Shown here: positions 32,491 to 44,005 of the stretch, piece by piece
Numbering within the stretch: the stretch's first letter is position 1
Layout: every line of letters begins with the position of its first letter
Origin: Haemaphysalis longicornis
Taxonomy: Eukaryota; Arthropoda; Arachnida; Ixodida; Ixodidae
DNA: 64,000 bases
Assembly (NCBI GenBank): GCA_013339765.2
Contig: CM023449.1
Span: forward strand, 37,464,353 to 37,528,352
Reading direction: 5' to 3'
Program-made: the position numbers and the translations under genes
Notes under the pieces: generated by a model
Seen by the model: only the letters and a program-made list of their open reading frames with translations
The model's database searches: none
What the model was told of the DNA's origin: nothing

Positions 32491-32716
32491 TTATTTGGCT
32501 AAGGCGTTGTGCTGCTGAGCACGGGGACGCGGGTTCGATTCCCGGCTGCGGCGGCCGCTCTTTTGGTGGAAATAAAACGGAAAGCGGCGGCGTATTCGAG
32601 ATTTCGGCTCACATTAGAGATCCCAAAGTGGTCAAAATTAATCCCGCTCCACTACGGCGCGCCTCATCACCTGCGTTGCGTCGGCGCGTTAAACCCTACA
32701 ATCAGTCAAATTAGTT
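32491..32716 (+). mobile_element. tRNA-derived SINE inside old Ty3 element
   Basis: The head contains GTGCTGCTGAGCACGGGGAC and box B GGGTTCGATTCCCGG. The body reads GCGGCGGCCGC, ATTCGAGATTTCGGCTCAC, GGTCAAAATTAAT and CTACGGCGCGCCTCAT, and ends CGTTAAACCCTACAATCA. Box A is truncated. Same family as the copies at 26.3, 36.8, 49.2, 49.7 and 62.9 kb. Confidence 0.88.
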
Positions 32717-32759
32717 TGTACCTACGACATTCTACAACAGTAACTGACCGTTCTTCGCT

Positions 32760-34142
32760 ATGGCTTGTTGGCTGGTAGGGCCCCATGAACTGTCTGCACG
32801 GCTCGCTCGATGGGCTTTGCGCTTACAGGGATACGACTTCCCAATTTCGTACGAGAACAGTCGCCGGCACACCGATTCAGATTGTTTTCTGCGTATGCTC
32901 ATCGAGGGCAGTCACTGTTACGACGATGGTTTTTATGGGTGTTTGGCTGCAATTTCTCCGGACCACATCGATGCTGCGACTTTCGAACAAGAGCAGCGGA
33001 AGGATCCTTTGTTTACACCCCTTTGGAGCGCAGCCCGGCTGCCGTCACCGTCAACATCATTCGTTGTACAAGATAATGTTTTGTTTAAATGAACTATTCA
33101 GCGGCCGGGGGTGACTTCTTATCGTCGCTCGCGATGCTTTCGATCTGGGATTCCTGCGGCCATGTATGACGATTCCATGTTGTCTGGCATCTTAGTTTCA
33201 CCCTTTCTTAAATCGCATGCGTAACCACTTCCTGGGGCCTCGATTACGACGGAGCACGCAACAGTACGTCTCAATCTGCGCACAGCGCCAGCAGCACAAG
33301 CCACCTGGAGGTTCTGCTCCAGGTTTATTGCAACGCGTCAATCCGCCTAAGCAGCCTTTCAAGAAGTTTGAATAGATTCTCTCGCAACACTTCCTAAGTC
33401 TGCAACCGGGAAACAGTGGATAAATGTGTGGGTGGAATACCTTACGAGTTACGTTGAAGTAGCTGCTGCTGCTCATGCCAAAGCCACCGATGTGTCTTAC
33501 TTCCGTCTGCACAGTGTTGAACGGCGACATGGATCACCTCGCCTCATCATTAGCTACCATGAAAGACAGATCACCACCAATGTGGTTAAAGAACTTCTTC
33601 TCATTAATGGAACAAACTTACCCCGACCCATACCCTAGCATCCACAAGCAAACGGACTCACGGAGAGTGCACACCGCTCCATTACCAACACGATGTCTAT
33701 GTAAGTGGCTTCCAACCACGAAATTTCGGATGCCGTACCACCATTTGTCATGTACGCTTGCAACACCCACAGTCATGAAATAACTGGTGTTAGGCTGAAT
33801 TTTCCGCATCATTTTCGGCACCCCCTTTCCGTTCGATCCCAAATCCTATGTCGCGCGGAAAAGGCCCATCGGATCGCACGCCTTCGCACTCTATCCTCCC
33901 AAAACCGAATGAAAAATCGTTACGACGCAGGACGCCCTGCCATCATCTCCTCTCCTGGATACACTGTGTTGCTCTGGAGTCCTGTTCGGAAACGCGGACT
34001 TTACTGGAAGTTTTTGTCAACGCAACGTAGGCATTTTGTTGTGTTTCGCCGTTTTCGTGATGTCAGCTATTTTGTCGCTCAAGTAACTTCTCAAAGCCGT
34101 CGTTCCAGCCGCGCACAAGTTGCTCTCGCCGCCCGCCTGAAA
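32760..34142 (+). pseudogene. decayed Ty3 RNase H end and integrase
   Basis: It opens with the end of RNase H (LSARLARWALRLQGYDF, then a HTDSDCFLR-like stretch) in the 110-residue frame 32,760-33,092. Integrase traces follow across frames: a zinc-finger region near 33,215-33,310 with CAQRQQHKPPGG, core sequence near 33,415-33,560, and a C-terminal RKRGLYWKF...RRFRDVSYFV stretch ending at 34,142. No frame is intact. Confidence 0.8.
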
Positions 34143-34217
34143 TGATGTCACCTTCATCCTGATTAACGAAGCTCGAGGACGAGCATTTCTTTGACCCGGG
34201 GGAAATCATGAGGTAGT

Positions 34218-34615
34218 TGTTGGCAGTTGTTACGAAGTGACGGATCCTCTAGTAAAACTTACAATGCGGCACAGCTTCCGCGCAGCCCCGACGAGAAGAG
34301 GGGAAACTTTGAGTGTAGAGGGCAGCGCAATGAACTGAATTAAGCGAAGACGAGGTAAAGAGAAGCACTTCTGTTTATCTCGTCTTCACTTAGTCCAGCT
34401 CACTGCGCTGCTCCCTACTCTCAAACTTATGTACCAGTGGCCTCAAGCTTCAGCTATTCTCAAGAGGAGAAAACTTGGAAGGACAGAGACTGTGCCCCGT
34501 AGGAGAGTACGTAAAAGCGCGCAGGCAACGCCGGCAAGATTACACCAGACACCCGCATCTCTGGACTTGACTTGTCACTGTAAATAAACTAGTCCGACCA
34601 GTTACATTCGTTACA
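34218..34615 (+). repeat. 3' LTR of the old Ty3 element
   Basis: It starts TGTTGGCAGTTGTTACGAAG just after a purine tract and ends ATTCGTTACA; AATAAA lies at about 34,582. No 5' partner is in the window. It contains a ~104-bp inverted repeat (34,315-34,418). Confidence 0.7.
34315..34418. repeat. imperfect palindrome inside the LTR
   Basis: The left arm, starting GTAGAGGGCAGCGCAATGAA, pairs with a right arm ending CACTGCGCTGCTCCCTAC. The arms are ~50 bp with about ten mismatches; weaker pairing extends outward through CTTTGAG and CTCAAA. It contains GAAGACGAG and CTCGTCTTC, recalling the hairpin element at 4,455-4,613. Confidence 0.7.
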
Positions 34616-34669
34616 CAATACATCCCCGAAGAAACAACCGTCGGATTACCTGCCGCAGTGCCGCAGTAC

Positions 34670-34750
34670 GAAGGCGTTGTGCTGCTGAGCCCAAGGATGC
34701 AGGTTCGATCTGTGCTGCTGTGTCTGCTTTTTATTTAACGCGAAAAGCAC
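34670..34750 (+). mobile_element. SINE head, separated from its body
   Basis: AAGGCGTTGTGCTGCTGAGC is followed by a decayed box B (GGTTCGATCT) and a short junction. The body of the SINE resumes at 35,345 beyond repeat B copy 3. Confidence 0.65.
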
Positions 34751-34754
34751 AAAT

Positions 34755-35345
34755 TAAAGCCGTTCCACAAACTGTGACAGCGTTCGGAAGTGCAGAGCAG
34801 AGATTCACCATAATGCCGGTAGCGCCGTTATCCGCTCAGTGCTCCCACCCGCCACGCTCTCCGCCGCGTTGTCTCACTCCTCTATTGATGAATGGAACGG
34901 AGGTTTGTCAAATTCAACTTAAATTTCCCGCCTCCGCAGTGCTAGCGCGACCCCTGCCTGAAACCGCGCCAGCGGGAGTTCTGTTCCTTTTGTGCTTGCT
35001 TTTCCTTCCGTGCGTGCCGGCGTTGCACTGCCACTTTTTATCGCAAAAACCAACCCAACAGGCGCTCCTAACTAAATGAATGCGGGCGCGGCCGATTAAT
35101 TATTACGTATATTTTGACTCAAATGTGCCTGCAGTTTTCTTTGCGCTAAACAACGGGGACATGTATGACAAGCACCAGCGGTTCACAAGTTTGAAATGGT
35201 TATGATATATAAACCACTCGGTTTTCAAAGCCTTCGTGGGACGCCTCTATGATGGTACTCCGCTACGACGGTACGCCATGTGGCTCTACTTGGGTCCAGA
35301 GAGCGAGCTAGACTACAAGGCGAGCCCCTAAAGTGCTCCGCACTT
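34755..35345 (+). repeat. repeat family B, copy 3
   Basis: The most complete copy, without the hairpin insertion of copy 1. It lies between a SINE head and a SINE body, so it inserted into that SINE. TTAA-like sequences occur at both edges (AATTAAAG; CACTTAAA). The 119-residue ORF inside (34,720-35,079) is not conserved in copy 1. Confidence 0.75.
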
Positions 35346-35480
35346 AAAAACGCCCGTGTGTCGAGATTTCAGCGCGCGTAAATGATCTTCAGAGAGTCAA
35401 AGTTAACCCCTATCTTTCCACCACAATGCACTCTATAACCGAAGTGCAGCTGCGGTGCGTGAAAACCGCAATAAATCAAT
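35345..35480 (+). mobile_element. SINE body, diverged
   Basis: AACGCCCGTGTGTCGAGATT and AGTCAAAGTTAACCCC correspond to the body of the other SINEs in the window with many changes. It is the downstream half of the SINE split by repeat B. Confidence 0.6.
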
Positions 35481-35589
35481 CGCCATCGAATGCGATACTA
35501 TCACGCACAGGGTACGGGCTTTGGAGAGTTTTCGTATGTGAGTTCTATTATATAAAAGCTCATTTAGGCAATTATACGGCTCCGTTTGT

Positions 35590-35670
35590 ACATCCACTAT
35601 AGTACCTCAATGACTCAAGTCTCCGCTACACGAAGTCGCGTGTTTGCTTCACGGCTGCGAGGAAACTTTT
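35590..35670 (+). other. possible tRNA-like SINE head
   Basis: AGTCTCCGCTACACGAAGTC followed by GCGTGTTTGCTTCACGGCTG resembles a tRNA-derived head with a damaged box B. Weak. Confidence 0.3.
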
Positions 35671-35939
35671 CTATTGTGGACGAAAACGAGAAATAGGCCG
35701 GAATTTTCAAGGATTAATATGGCGGTAAATGTTCTACACTGGTTCAAATATTGAAATTATTCCGTGTCCCTGTATCGTGATTTAGGTTCGTACAGCTTTC
35801 AGCTCTGTGTCTTAAACTTGAATGCGATTGCACTTGTTTTCTCTAGATGATTTGTCGTAAACGTTGGATTGTCACAAAATAACAAAATCACGCTCGTTAA
35901 ATCCATACATGACTGCCTTGTGGAGGCCCGGTGTTTTCT

Positions 35940-36600
35940 TCAAATTTGCCGTGACGAAAAAATAAAAGATTCTTTCTTGCAAAGGGTTTGGTGATTTTAG
36001 CACCCCAAGCTCTTTTTCGGCAGGATATAATGGTTTGGTCAGTGACAAATTAAACAATTTAAACCAAAATTTTCATTTTCCCACTGATTCTCGGGCTTTG
36101 TGACGTCTGCGATTACTTATCCAGGGCTCGTACTTAAGCGGACATTAGTATGCTGACCAAGGCTTTAGCGAAGGGCAAAACGCCGTGTTTACCATCCGTC
36201 CTCTTAGATGACGCAACGATACTGGCCAGGACTGCTGTCCACCCTGGGTTTGTTTTTGACCAGTTTTGCACCTGGCTATTCCTTGTATGGTGAAAGTACT
36301 CTTTTCGTGAAGCAATGGGAATGCTCCACAGACAGACAGAGGAGACTGTCGCTTATGTGAGTTGGCCAGTGTGAGTTCAACGTGCCGCACGGCTGTGCAG
36401 CTATGACGGGCATAGTGCGCACAGTACGCACTGGTTCTTCCATGTTTACGTGTGCGTTCTTAACTCCCATTGTATGCCTCACCATTCTTACTGCTGTAAA
36501 AATGATATGCTATAATTCAAACGCGAACAGCTCACTTTTCAGGCTTACAAGCCCTGGTGCACTAGTGTTTACTTTTGCCGGCTCGCACAGCTGCCCATAA
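35940..36600 (+). mobile_element. repeat family F, copy 1 (TTAA-type element relative)
   Basis: 36,000-36,150 aligns with 44,870-45,000 and, more distantly, with the inner right end of the THAP element read on the minus strand (60,370-60,500). Shared landmarks are CAATTTAAACCAAAATTTT and GTGACGTCTGCGATTAC. No clean terminus was found here. ORFs on the minus strand (36,145-36,485) match nothing known. Confidence 0.5.
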
Positions 36601-36829
36601 TGTCATAAGTTGTAGTGCTGGAAATCAGCTAGTGGGTCGCATGGCTATTCTATTTTTCCCTAATGATGCAGCTTGTTTTAGCGAAGCTTGCATTACAAGT
36701 GGTGTCAGTGTTATTTTAAGGAGGAAATTTGAAGGAAAACTTGCATTTTGTTTTCATTGCCTGTTTAATGCCGCTTGCTTCTCCTCCGGCGACCTCATTG
36801 CAATGATGTCAGAGAGCTCTGATTTTAAC

Positions 36830-36966
36830 AACGTCCGTGTGTACGAGATTTCGGCGCACGCTAAAGACCCCCAGGCGGTCAAAATTAATACGGAGCCCTC
36901 CACTACAGCGCGCCTCATCGCCTGCGTTGCGTCGGCGCGTTAAACCCAACAATCAATCAATCAATC
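36830..36966 (+). mobile_element. SINE body fragment
   Basis: ACGTCCGTGTGTACGAGATT, GGTCAAAATTAATACGGAGC and GCGTTAAACCCAACAATCAA, ending in (TCAA)n. The tRNA-like head is absent. Confidence 0.85.
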
Positions 36967-36969
36967 TAA

Positions 36970-39960
36970 TTTTAACAGCTTCGCTTTCCATTGGCCACAT
37001 CACGGCGTAACACGTCGGACCACTACCTCTGTGATCATTCGGCAGGACCAGAATAGTTTTGTCATGGGGTTTACCCCCCCTAATATTCAGACTGTTAATT
37101 AGCGCACTTAGCGTGTTACAATAGCGCCTTGTCCAAATCTGTGATCTGTTTTTGCGGCGCCGACTTCGTTATTTCCTCGGGATGCTGGACGTTTTTAGAA
37201 CTAATTTGCAGAGAATGAACGCTTGATTTCAAATATACCTTTAGTCAGCCTCAGTCTTTAGAAAACCTGTTTGCAAGTACATAGATAACGTTTTATCGTT
37301 GTGGTCAGATAAGTGCACAAAATGTTCTGTACGCATGCGTGCTGTGTGCGCGTGCGAGCACACGTGCATGCGCGTGTTTGTCTGCGTATGCGGGCGAGTG
37401 TGTGTTTTTGGGTGTTTTGCTGATAGAGAGGCACTGAAACAAAAATGAATAGGTTCTATCTTAAAGCGCGTTAAGAATCCCGGAGAATTTAAATTTATTT
37501 GCAACCCTCCACCATCATACATTTCATCCCCATTACACAGCTTTAACAAGCTGAAAATTCAGTGAATTTGAACGGGTAATATTGGCAAATTACTCACAAT
37601 GAGTGCTTAAAACAAATGACCCTATTCTGTGTCTATCCTGCACTCAATATTTCCTCTACCCTGCTGAGTGGAGGATAGCGCAAGCCTTTACAAGCAAAAA
37701 CCCCATTCAAGGCCCTCTGCGACTGGAACCTGGAGTGGAGGAGGTTCACAGAATGAATTCGAAAAGCCCCATCACCGTATACTCTTCTCGTTTTTTTTTT
37801 TTTGTTTTTAAACGCAATCGTAGCAATTTAGTTCGTATTTTTATTTTGGCTCTTAAGCAACCTCTTCGTTCCAAGTGCGCTCTAAACTTAACGCATGGTG
37901 GTAGAACAAATGCAAATGCCATGAACACATCTTATTTGATCGTCCAACCTTGATGAGTTTTTCTGAAGCTAACGGCAGTCGTTTCCCCTTTTTTTTCCCT
38001 TTCTTTCTCGCCTTACCACAGAAGCATAGTAATGGCGGTTTTCGTGCCAAATGGGATGACGTGGGACCATGCGTCGCACCCGAGGTCCTTTTTCCCCTCG
38101 GTCGCTCATCAGGAGCCTGCGGCCCGTGGACGAACCGAAAAGGAAATAGTGAATGGCCATTCGCAGCCGATGGGAAGAGCGGCAGCTATTTCCGCGCCAC
38201 ACCACGATTCCGGCAATTTCCGCATTCTTCCTCCTGCCTTTCACCCTACAGAGACCCCCCGGCTACGGGGGCGGGTCGCGTCAAGACCTTTTCCCTTTTT
38301 TACGATTAGGCCGATGAATCAGGGACGAGCTATTTATCATTTCAAGTGCAACTACAAAACGATAACCCTTTTTGCACCAAGACTTCGCACTGTTGTCCGT
38401 GTGCAAAAAATACGCGAACAGCTAGTTTACCCTAACAATGCCCTTTCGTTTCTTTGTTTAAATGCGACAGTCCTTGGTGGTACGTACAAACGTTTACCAA
38501 GTGGCTTAACATGGCGTGTTTATAATCGTGGCAGAGGATAAAGCCGGCCGTTAGTGTACCATCAGTAAGAAAAAGGAACTCGAGAGAATTTGAACCGTGA
38601 CAGTTTCGGAGGTAACATGTGGAGAAAGTACAGTTGTCACTCATAAAAACCGTGTTACTTATCACACTTCTTGCAGTGTATGGACTGTACTATACGATTT
38701 CATGTAGCCTGGAACTCAAAACGAGTGATCTGATTTTCACCCTGTCAAGGGAAGTTTTGGTGAAGGAGTGGCTGAAATGTGGTGTTAGTTAGATTGGTTG
38801 CTTTGGAATTAACTACGGCCGACAATTATAAGGTTGAAGGACGTTGTGATTGAATTTGAGGTTCCGCAGTGATCACAGATCGACACGCTAGTCCAAGAGT
38901 TGTATCCCATATTTTTGTAAGTTTTGTATCTACCATGAATTAGTACTTCTTACAGGTAATGCCTTAAAATTAGCGACAGAATGTTTAAAATATAGTTATG
39001 CTCAGTATTCTATCAACACTTTACTTTCAGCTATAAATTTTAAGTACCGGCACGTCACACACTTTTTGTCTTTCTTTGGAACTGCTAGCATCACTATGAT
39101 TTTCATTTGGCTATAACGTTTCCTGCCAAAGAAGCCTCTATTATATTATCACCAATGAATAACACGGATGAGTCCTTACACCGGACTTTGTGTTGAATAA
39201 CAACAATGTGACCCTATGTGTAGCGGTCATGACTAGGTTCTCCCTACATAACTTGACGCTTTTAGCTTGCACTAAACACTGCATGAAGTTGCAATACTAT
39301 GAAATTTGTACACCCTAACTATATCCTCATCAGTGCCATTTGCAAACGCACGCCACTAACGAGACGAGGCTGTTTTTATATGAAGCGTTCGTCTCATCAA
39401 CTCTTGCGGCGCCCACCAAAGGGCTCCGAGAGGAAGTTACATAGGCTCTTTATTCTGCGGAAACTCCATGACCTATACATGAACATTTGTCTCACAGAAA
39501 TAAAACCGTAGTTCTCATTAAAATATTTTGGATTTCGAACCCATCAATGTCCTCGATATCAGATGATTAGGCGCAATTATCACAAATATCCCGAGACCTC
39601 GGACCCTATTGGCGACGTCAACGCACACCGCATGCCCTAGTGCTGCTAAAGATATAATCTAAGTAGACGATGACCACCTGGCAGTCGCCCCGCCATAAGC
39701 TTTATTTCGTAAACAAGGATAGCCCAACCATTGCTTTCTAAGCAACATAAAGCGGGGCTCTGGGCTTGGCTTCGGTCTCTAGAATTCTCACTTACAGCGT
39801 TCGTTCGTTAATTGATATTGATATCCGTAATATTGGCTATCTTTCAACTTATCCGAAGATGGAGCACTTTGACCGTTCGCCTTTTGCAAATTTAGTCCGG
39901 CAACTAGAAGGGCTCAATATCCCGTATAGAAGACAATCGTCAGGAAGGGCTATTCTCGAA
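36970..39960. other. 3-kb stretch without recognised features
   Basis: Includes a GT-rich patch at 37,340-37,410, a T run near 37,791-37,806 and a GC-rich block at 38,040-38,290 with overlapping ORFs on both strands (119, 169 and 91 aa). None has a known motif. I cannot exclude a host exon in the GC-rich block, but nothing supports one. Confidence 0.35.
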
Positions 39961-39962
39961 GT

Positions 39963-40400
39963 TTAAAGGGGCCCTAAATAGGCTTCTGAAGGTCGCAGTT
40001 TCAATCGCGCAATCGCTAGACTAGCCCTTCACGACAATGTACACCAAATATTACACCTCTGCGTAAATCAGGGGCCGCACAAACACGCAACAAAGATGCT
40101 TTCTTTCTTCGTTGCTCACCTACCACTTCCTTGCCGCCATACTGCCGCGCTCTGACGTGCGATATGACTGCTTGTGACGCACCCTGTGACCCACGAAGCT
40201 CTCAGCAGTACGGCTGCGCTAGTCGTGGGCCCCGTTAAGTGCTGTAGCCAACCAGCGCTCCCGCCTCGGGTGAAAACGCGGTTGCGCGCGGCGCTCCTGC
40301 ACCAGCGGCACGGCGTATGCACAGGCGGAACAGTGTATTCGTCCTGCGCCGGTGCCACGGACGAATGTAGATCGTCACCATCCGTTACACGAGCTTAGCT
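39963..40400 (+). mobile_element. candidate TTAA-type element left end
   Basis: TTAA at 39,963-39,966 is followed by AGGGGCCCTAAATAGGCTTC, close to the AGGGGCCCTGCAA termini at 27,476 and 44,816. The interior becomes GC-rich (40,180-40,350). The right end was not found. Confidence 0.4.
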
Positions 40401-41885
40401 GAGTTTCTAGATATAGCGCGGGGTTTACAAGGTATGAATAACGCTGAAAAACATGGAGCATCTGTGCGGGCACAAACGCCCGCTACACGCGCGACCGCGG
40501 TAAGCGTCTGCCTGCACGGTCGACAAGCAGCCCCTTTCGCGGTGTAAGCACTATACGGCCCACACCGCAGCAGCTAAAACTTTTCACCGCCCGCCAGAGC
40601 GGGACTACAGCTGAAAATCAGTTTGCAAATACGTAAAAGGGGGTGATAGTGCAGTGAAAGATTGCACGGGGGATCGTCGTCGTCGTGGCCTCGCAAAGCA
40701 GTGTCTGGATAACTGCGGCGATGCTTAGCCGTTTCCCAGACCTCGGTGGGACGAGTTCACCGCGACAGCGCCGCATGCCGAAACGCTAGCGAACCACTAT
40801 AGTCGTTGTTGGCTATCTTCAATTATTGTCTTTTGCGAGCATGTTGTGTTTGGAAGCCCCCTATCTTGCCTCCAAACGCTCGTTTCCGCTCGTGTCCGCC
40901 GACGCGTGCACGGCGGCCACGAGGAGCCGTTAGATGTGGGCCGGCCACCGACCGACCCCGCTTAGCGGTAGCGGATGTAGTAGGCAGAGCTTGGCCGTCG
41001 TCTGCTAGAAGAAGAAGCGTGAAGTACCGCCGCGTGATGCCAAGGGCTGCGCGATTCTCGAACAAACTGTGTTTCTCTAGGTGGTCTTGCGCCTGGTCGG
41101 TGACGTCTCCGCTTCCACAGTGCTTTGGAGGCGCGGTGAAAGAGGAAATGCGCCAAGCCTTATTGCGGGCCTTTTTTAATGAACGATAACTCGTCTAATA
41201 CTGTACGCTTTTAAGCCCTTTTTGCGGTAGGAAGTTCTTTGGGAAGTACTCCAACGATTGCGCACGTAAAATCGCCACCTTTGGAACCCGCAGAGGACAT
41301 CGTGCGTTCTGTTCGGGTATATTCCAAACTTACATAGGTTCATAAAGCCTTAGAACACACTATGGCTGTTCTCCGTCGTTCGGAACTGAGATACAAGCAA
41401 GTGCAGAAGGTCGATTCAGACTTTCGTGAGGTCAGACGTACGCAGAAGAAAATTCAAAGCAGTGTTGCACATGTCTGAACTCAGCCGAGACCATTTTGGC
41501 GAGAAGTGGTATTCTCGGAAACCTTTGTCGCACATTTGAAACACTGTCAAGGGCTATCAAACAACGACGCAGCCACGGCCCACCAACGATCCCCTTTACT
41601 GATTGAACGCTTCATCAGGAACGCCCAAAGCCCGGAATCCCTCACGACCGGCTTCGCCCGAGCAATCGGAGACATGCATCACCCACACATACAGATATGC
41701 CTCGAAGCAAACCTTTCTACTATTGAGGTGAAATCGTTTAGCAGTGAGGTTAGAAACAAGGTCAGGTTGAAGTGAAGAGTGGCCTGACGTACTCATGCTG
41801 AGGTTAGCTTGCCTACTTATACCTCAAACACACTGGTGAAATGAAGGTGGCTTAAAAAAATCCTTTTGCTATTTAAGAGTGAAGC
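40400..41885. other. non-coding stretch with a GC-rich block
   Basis: The GC-rich block at about 40,850-41,130 has open frames on both strands (127 and 80 aa) without recognisable motifs. The remainder is unremarkable. Confidence 0.35.
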
Positions 41886-41889
41886 TGTT

Positions 41890-42235
41890 TATCAAATTGT
41901 TTTTTTGTTTGTGTCCGCAGTACAAATACCAACCAAATGCCGAAAACACCCACTTAGAAAGATTGGCTAAGAATGCCGCGCATACCCACCAAGGGAGATT
42001 GGTCAAGACCGCTCAGACCGAGCATACCTTCTCAGAGAGCTTGGACAAGGTTAGCCTAGGTTGGCCAAAACCAACAAACCCAGCATTCGCCGTAATCGTG
42101 GCAACACTTCCTAGGAACGAGAAAGACACGTCATAGCGTACTCCCCTCTCCAAGTTGATGTCCATGGATTACCGCCTCCAAAAAAATCGACGAACCTCAC
42201 ACTTACAGCAAAAAAATCCCGCCATCTCCACGAAG
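41890..42235 (+). repeat. repeat family H, copy 2
   Basis: Colinear with 11,670-12,010. The GATTGG-containing unit is repeated at about 41,963, 41,998 and 42,052, which shows internal tandem structure. Confidence 0.6.
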
Positions 42236-42265
42236 TGAATGATGATGAGAGGGGCGAAGCTTAAA

Positions 42266-44005
42266 GAGAGAGAGAGAACAGACTTTATTTACAGATCCTG
42301 CGTGGGGTTGCCAACCGGCCGCGCAGGGCTCGGGGCTTCCCTTCTAATGCCCTAGTCTATTAAAAGTCCTAGGGCACTGGGCCTAGATCTCGGGGTGTGC
42401 TCCTGGCAGGGCGTCCGGTACTGGGGTCCCACGGCACCCGGTAACCGGGTCCTTGGTCCCCTTTCTCTTCTGCCTAGCCAGGGCCTCCTCGAGCCGCTGG
42501 ATCGCCCATCTCTGTGATGATGAGTCTATGGAGCGCAACCAGCGTTCCACTTGCTCGGGGTACGTGGCATCCAGGGACTGCCCGTCCCCATCGCGCACTT
42601 CACCGCCGCACTTCATGATGTGGCCGAGTGTCGCTAGTTCCCTTTCACAGACGCTACACACTGGGTCTGCGAACACCTCGGGGCAGATGTGGCGCGCCAA
42701 CGCCGGGGTTAGCACGCATTCCACTTGCATCTGACGATGCATCACCGACTCCGCACGGGATAGTTCGTGGTGCGGGGCCGGGTACTCCCTCCTCTCGCCC
42801 CTGAATCGCTTTAGGATCTCTCCGTAGTCCGTCAGGGGCTCGAGGTCTTCCTCGGCGTTGGTTTCACCTGCATCCGCGGAGAGGCTGGTGCTGGCGTCCC
42901 GGCATCTGACGAGTTCACGGGCCGCCGCGTCCGCCTCCTCGTTGCGGTTGTCGACGCTCGGCAGCTCACCCATGTGTGCGGGGAACCACTTGATAACGGT
43001 AGTCGGGCTAGCGGGGGTGCTCCCTGCAGCCCGCGAGGCCCTGGCGAGCCCCACAAGCCGCTCGGCATCCCGCCAGACCGTGCTCCTGGCGAAATTCTTT
43101 ACCGCCGTCTTTGAGTCACTTAGCACCGTGCGGGTGCCCGGTACCCCCATCGCCAGGCCTATCGCCGCCTCCTCTGCCTGGCCGGGCGTACTGGCTCGCA
43201 CGGTGCCTGCGTTGAGTAGATCCCCCGTAGATGCCTGGACGACTGCGACCGCGTAGGCGTCTCTCCTTCCAGGGTACTTGGCTACGTCCACGTACGCAGC
43301 GCCCCCGTCGTGTTGGTATTGCCTGGCCAGAGCTGCCGCCCTCGCCCTGCGTCGGTCCAGGTCCCTCTCCGGGTCCATGTTCTTGGGCAGCGGGAACACA
43401 ATGATGCCCCTCGCCGCCTCGTCGCTCAGGGGGACTTGCTCTTCTAGCACCCCGTCGCTGCTTGCTCGATCTCCCGGTGGCTTGAGCCCCGCGCGGTCGA
43501 GGACTCTCCTGCCCGTTGGCGTGCCGTTCAGCCGGGTCAGCTGCGATATTCGTTGGGCCTCGCTGATCTCCGAGAGCGTGTTATGTACTCCCAGAGACAG
43601 CAAGGCCGACGTTCTCGTACTGGGTAGTAGGCCCAGGGCACTCTTGTAGGCCTTTCTGATGGCGGCGTCGATCTTGCCTTCTTCCGCCTTGGTCCAGCGG
43701 TGGAAGGCTCCCGCGTATGTTGCTTGGCTAACGACGAAGGCCTGCAGCAAACGCAGGAGCCCCCTCTCGTTCATGCCTCGGTGTCTTGTCGACACCCGCT
43801 TCACGAGGCGGGTGGCGATCCCGATCTTTGTCACGATGTTCTTCAGAGCCGTGGTGTTCGTCTGGACCCCGTCCACGAACATCCCCAGGATCCTCAGCCC
43901 GGGCACGTGCGGGATCGGTGCACCGTCGCTCGTCCGCACCACGATGCTCCTTGCGGCCTCCTGGCTTGCCGCCTTCCGGTGCCTCCCCGGGGGCGGCACC
44001 GGATA
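42266..44005 (-). mobile_element. 5'-truncated I-group LINE
   Basis: On the minus strand the element runs from about 44,005, where recognisable ORF2 sequence begins, to a 3' UTR with AATAAAGTCTGTTCTCTCTC at about 42,268-42,290. The 5' part (endonuclease, most of RT) is missing, as is usual for LINE copies truncated during reverse transcription. RNase H plus a C-terminal CCHC motif place it in the I/R1-like group. Repeat H copy 2 lies just downstream of its 3' end. Confidence 0.85.

Larger units (their letters stand above)
31225..34615 (+). mobile_element. old, 5'-truncated Ty3/gypsy element with nested insertions
   Basis: Fragments of pol occur in the correct order on the plus strand: pre-RT and RT (31,225-31,566 and 32,117-32,470), end of RNase H (32,770-33,090), integrase (33,200-34,142), polypurine-like CCCGGGGGAAA (about 34,195) and a 3' LTR. 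No 5' LTR, gag or protease was found. Stops and frameshifts are frequent. A 520-bp GC-rich element sits in RT and a SINE sits where most of RNase H should be. It is clearly older than the 19-kb element and belongs to a different Ty3 lineage, judged by its different LTR. Confidence 0.85.

Noticed and set aside
37950..38541. Host exon in the GC-rich block at 38 kb
   Set aside because: Open frames on both strands, no domain and no convincing splice sites.
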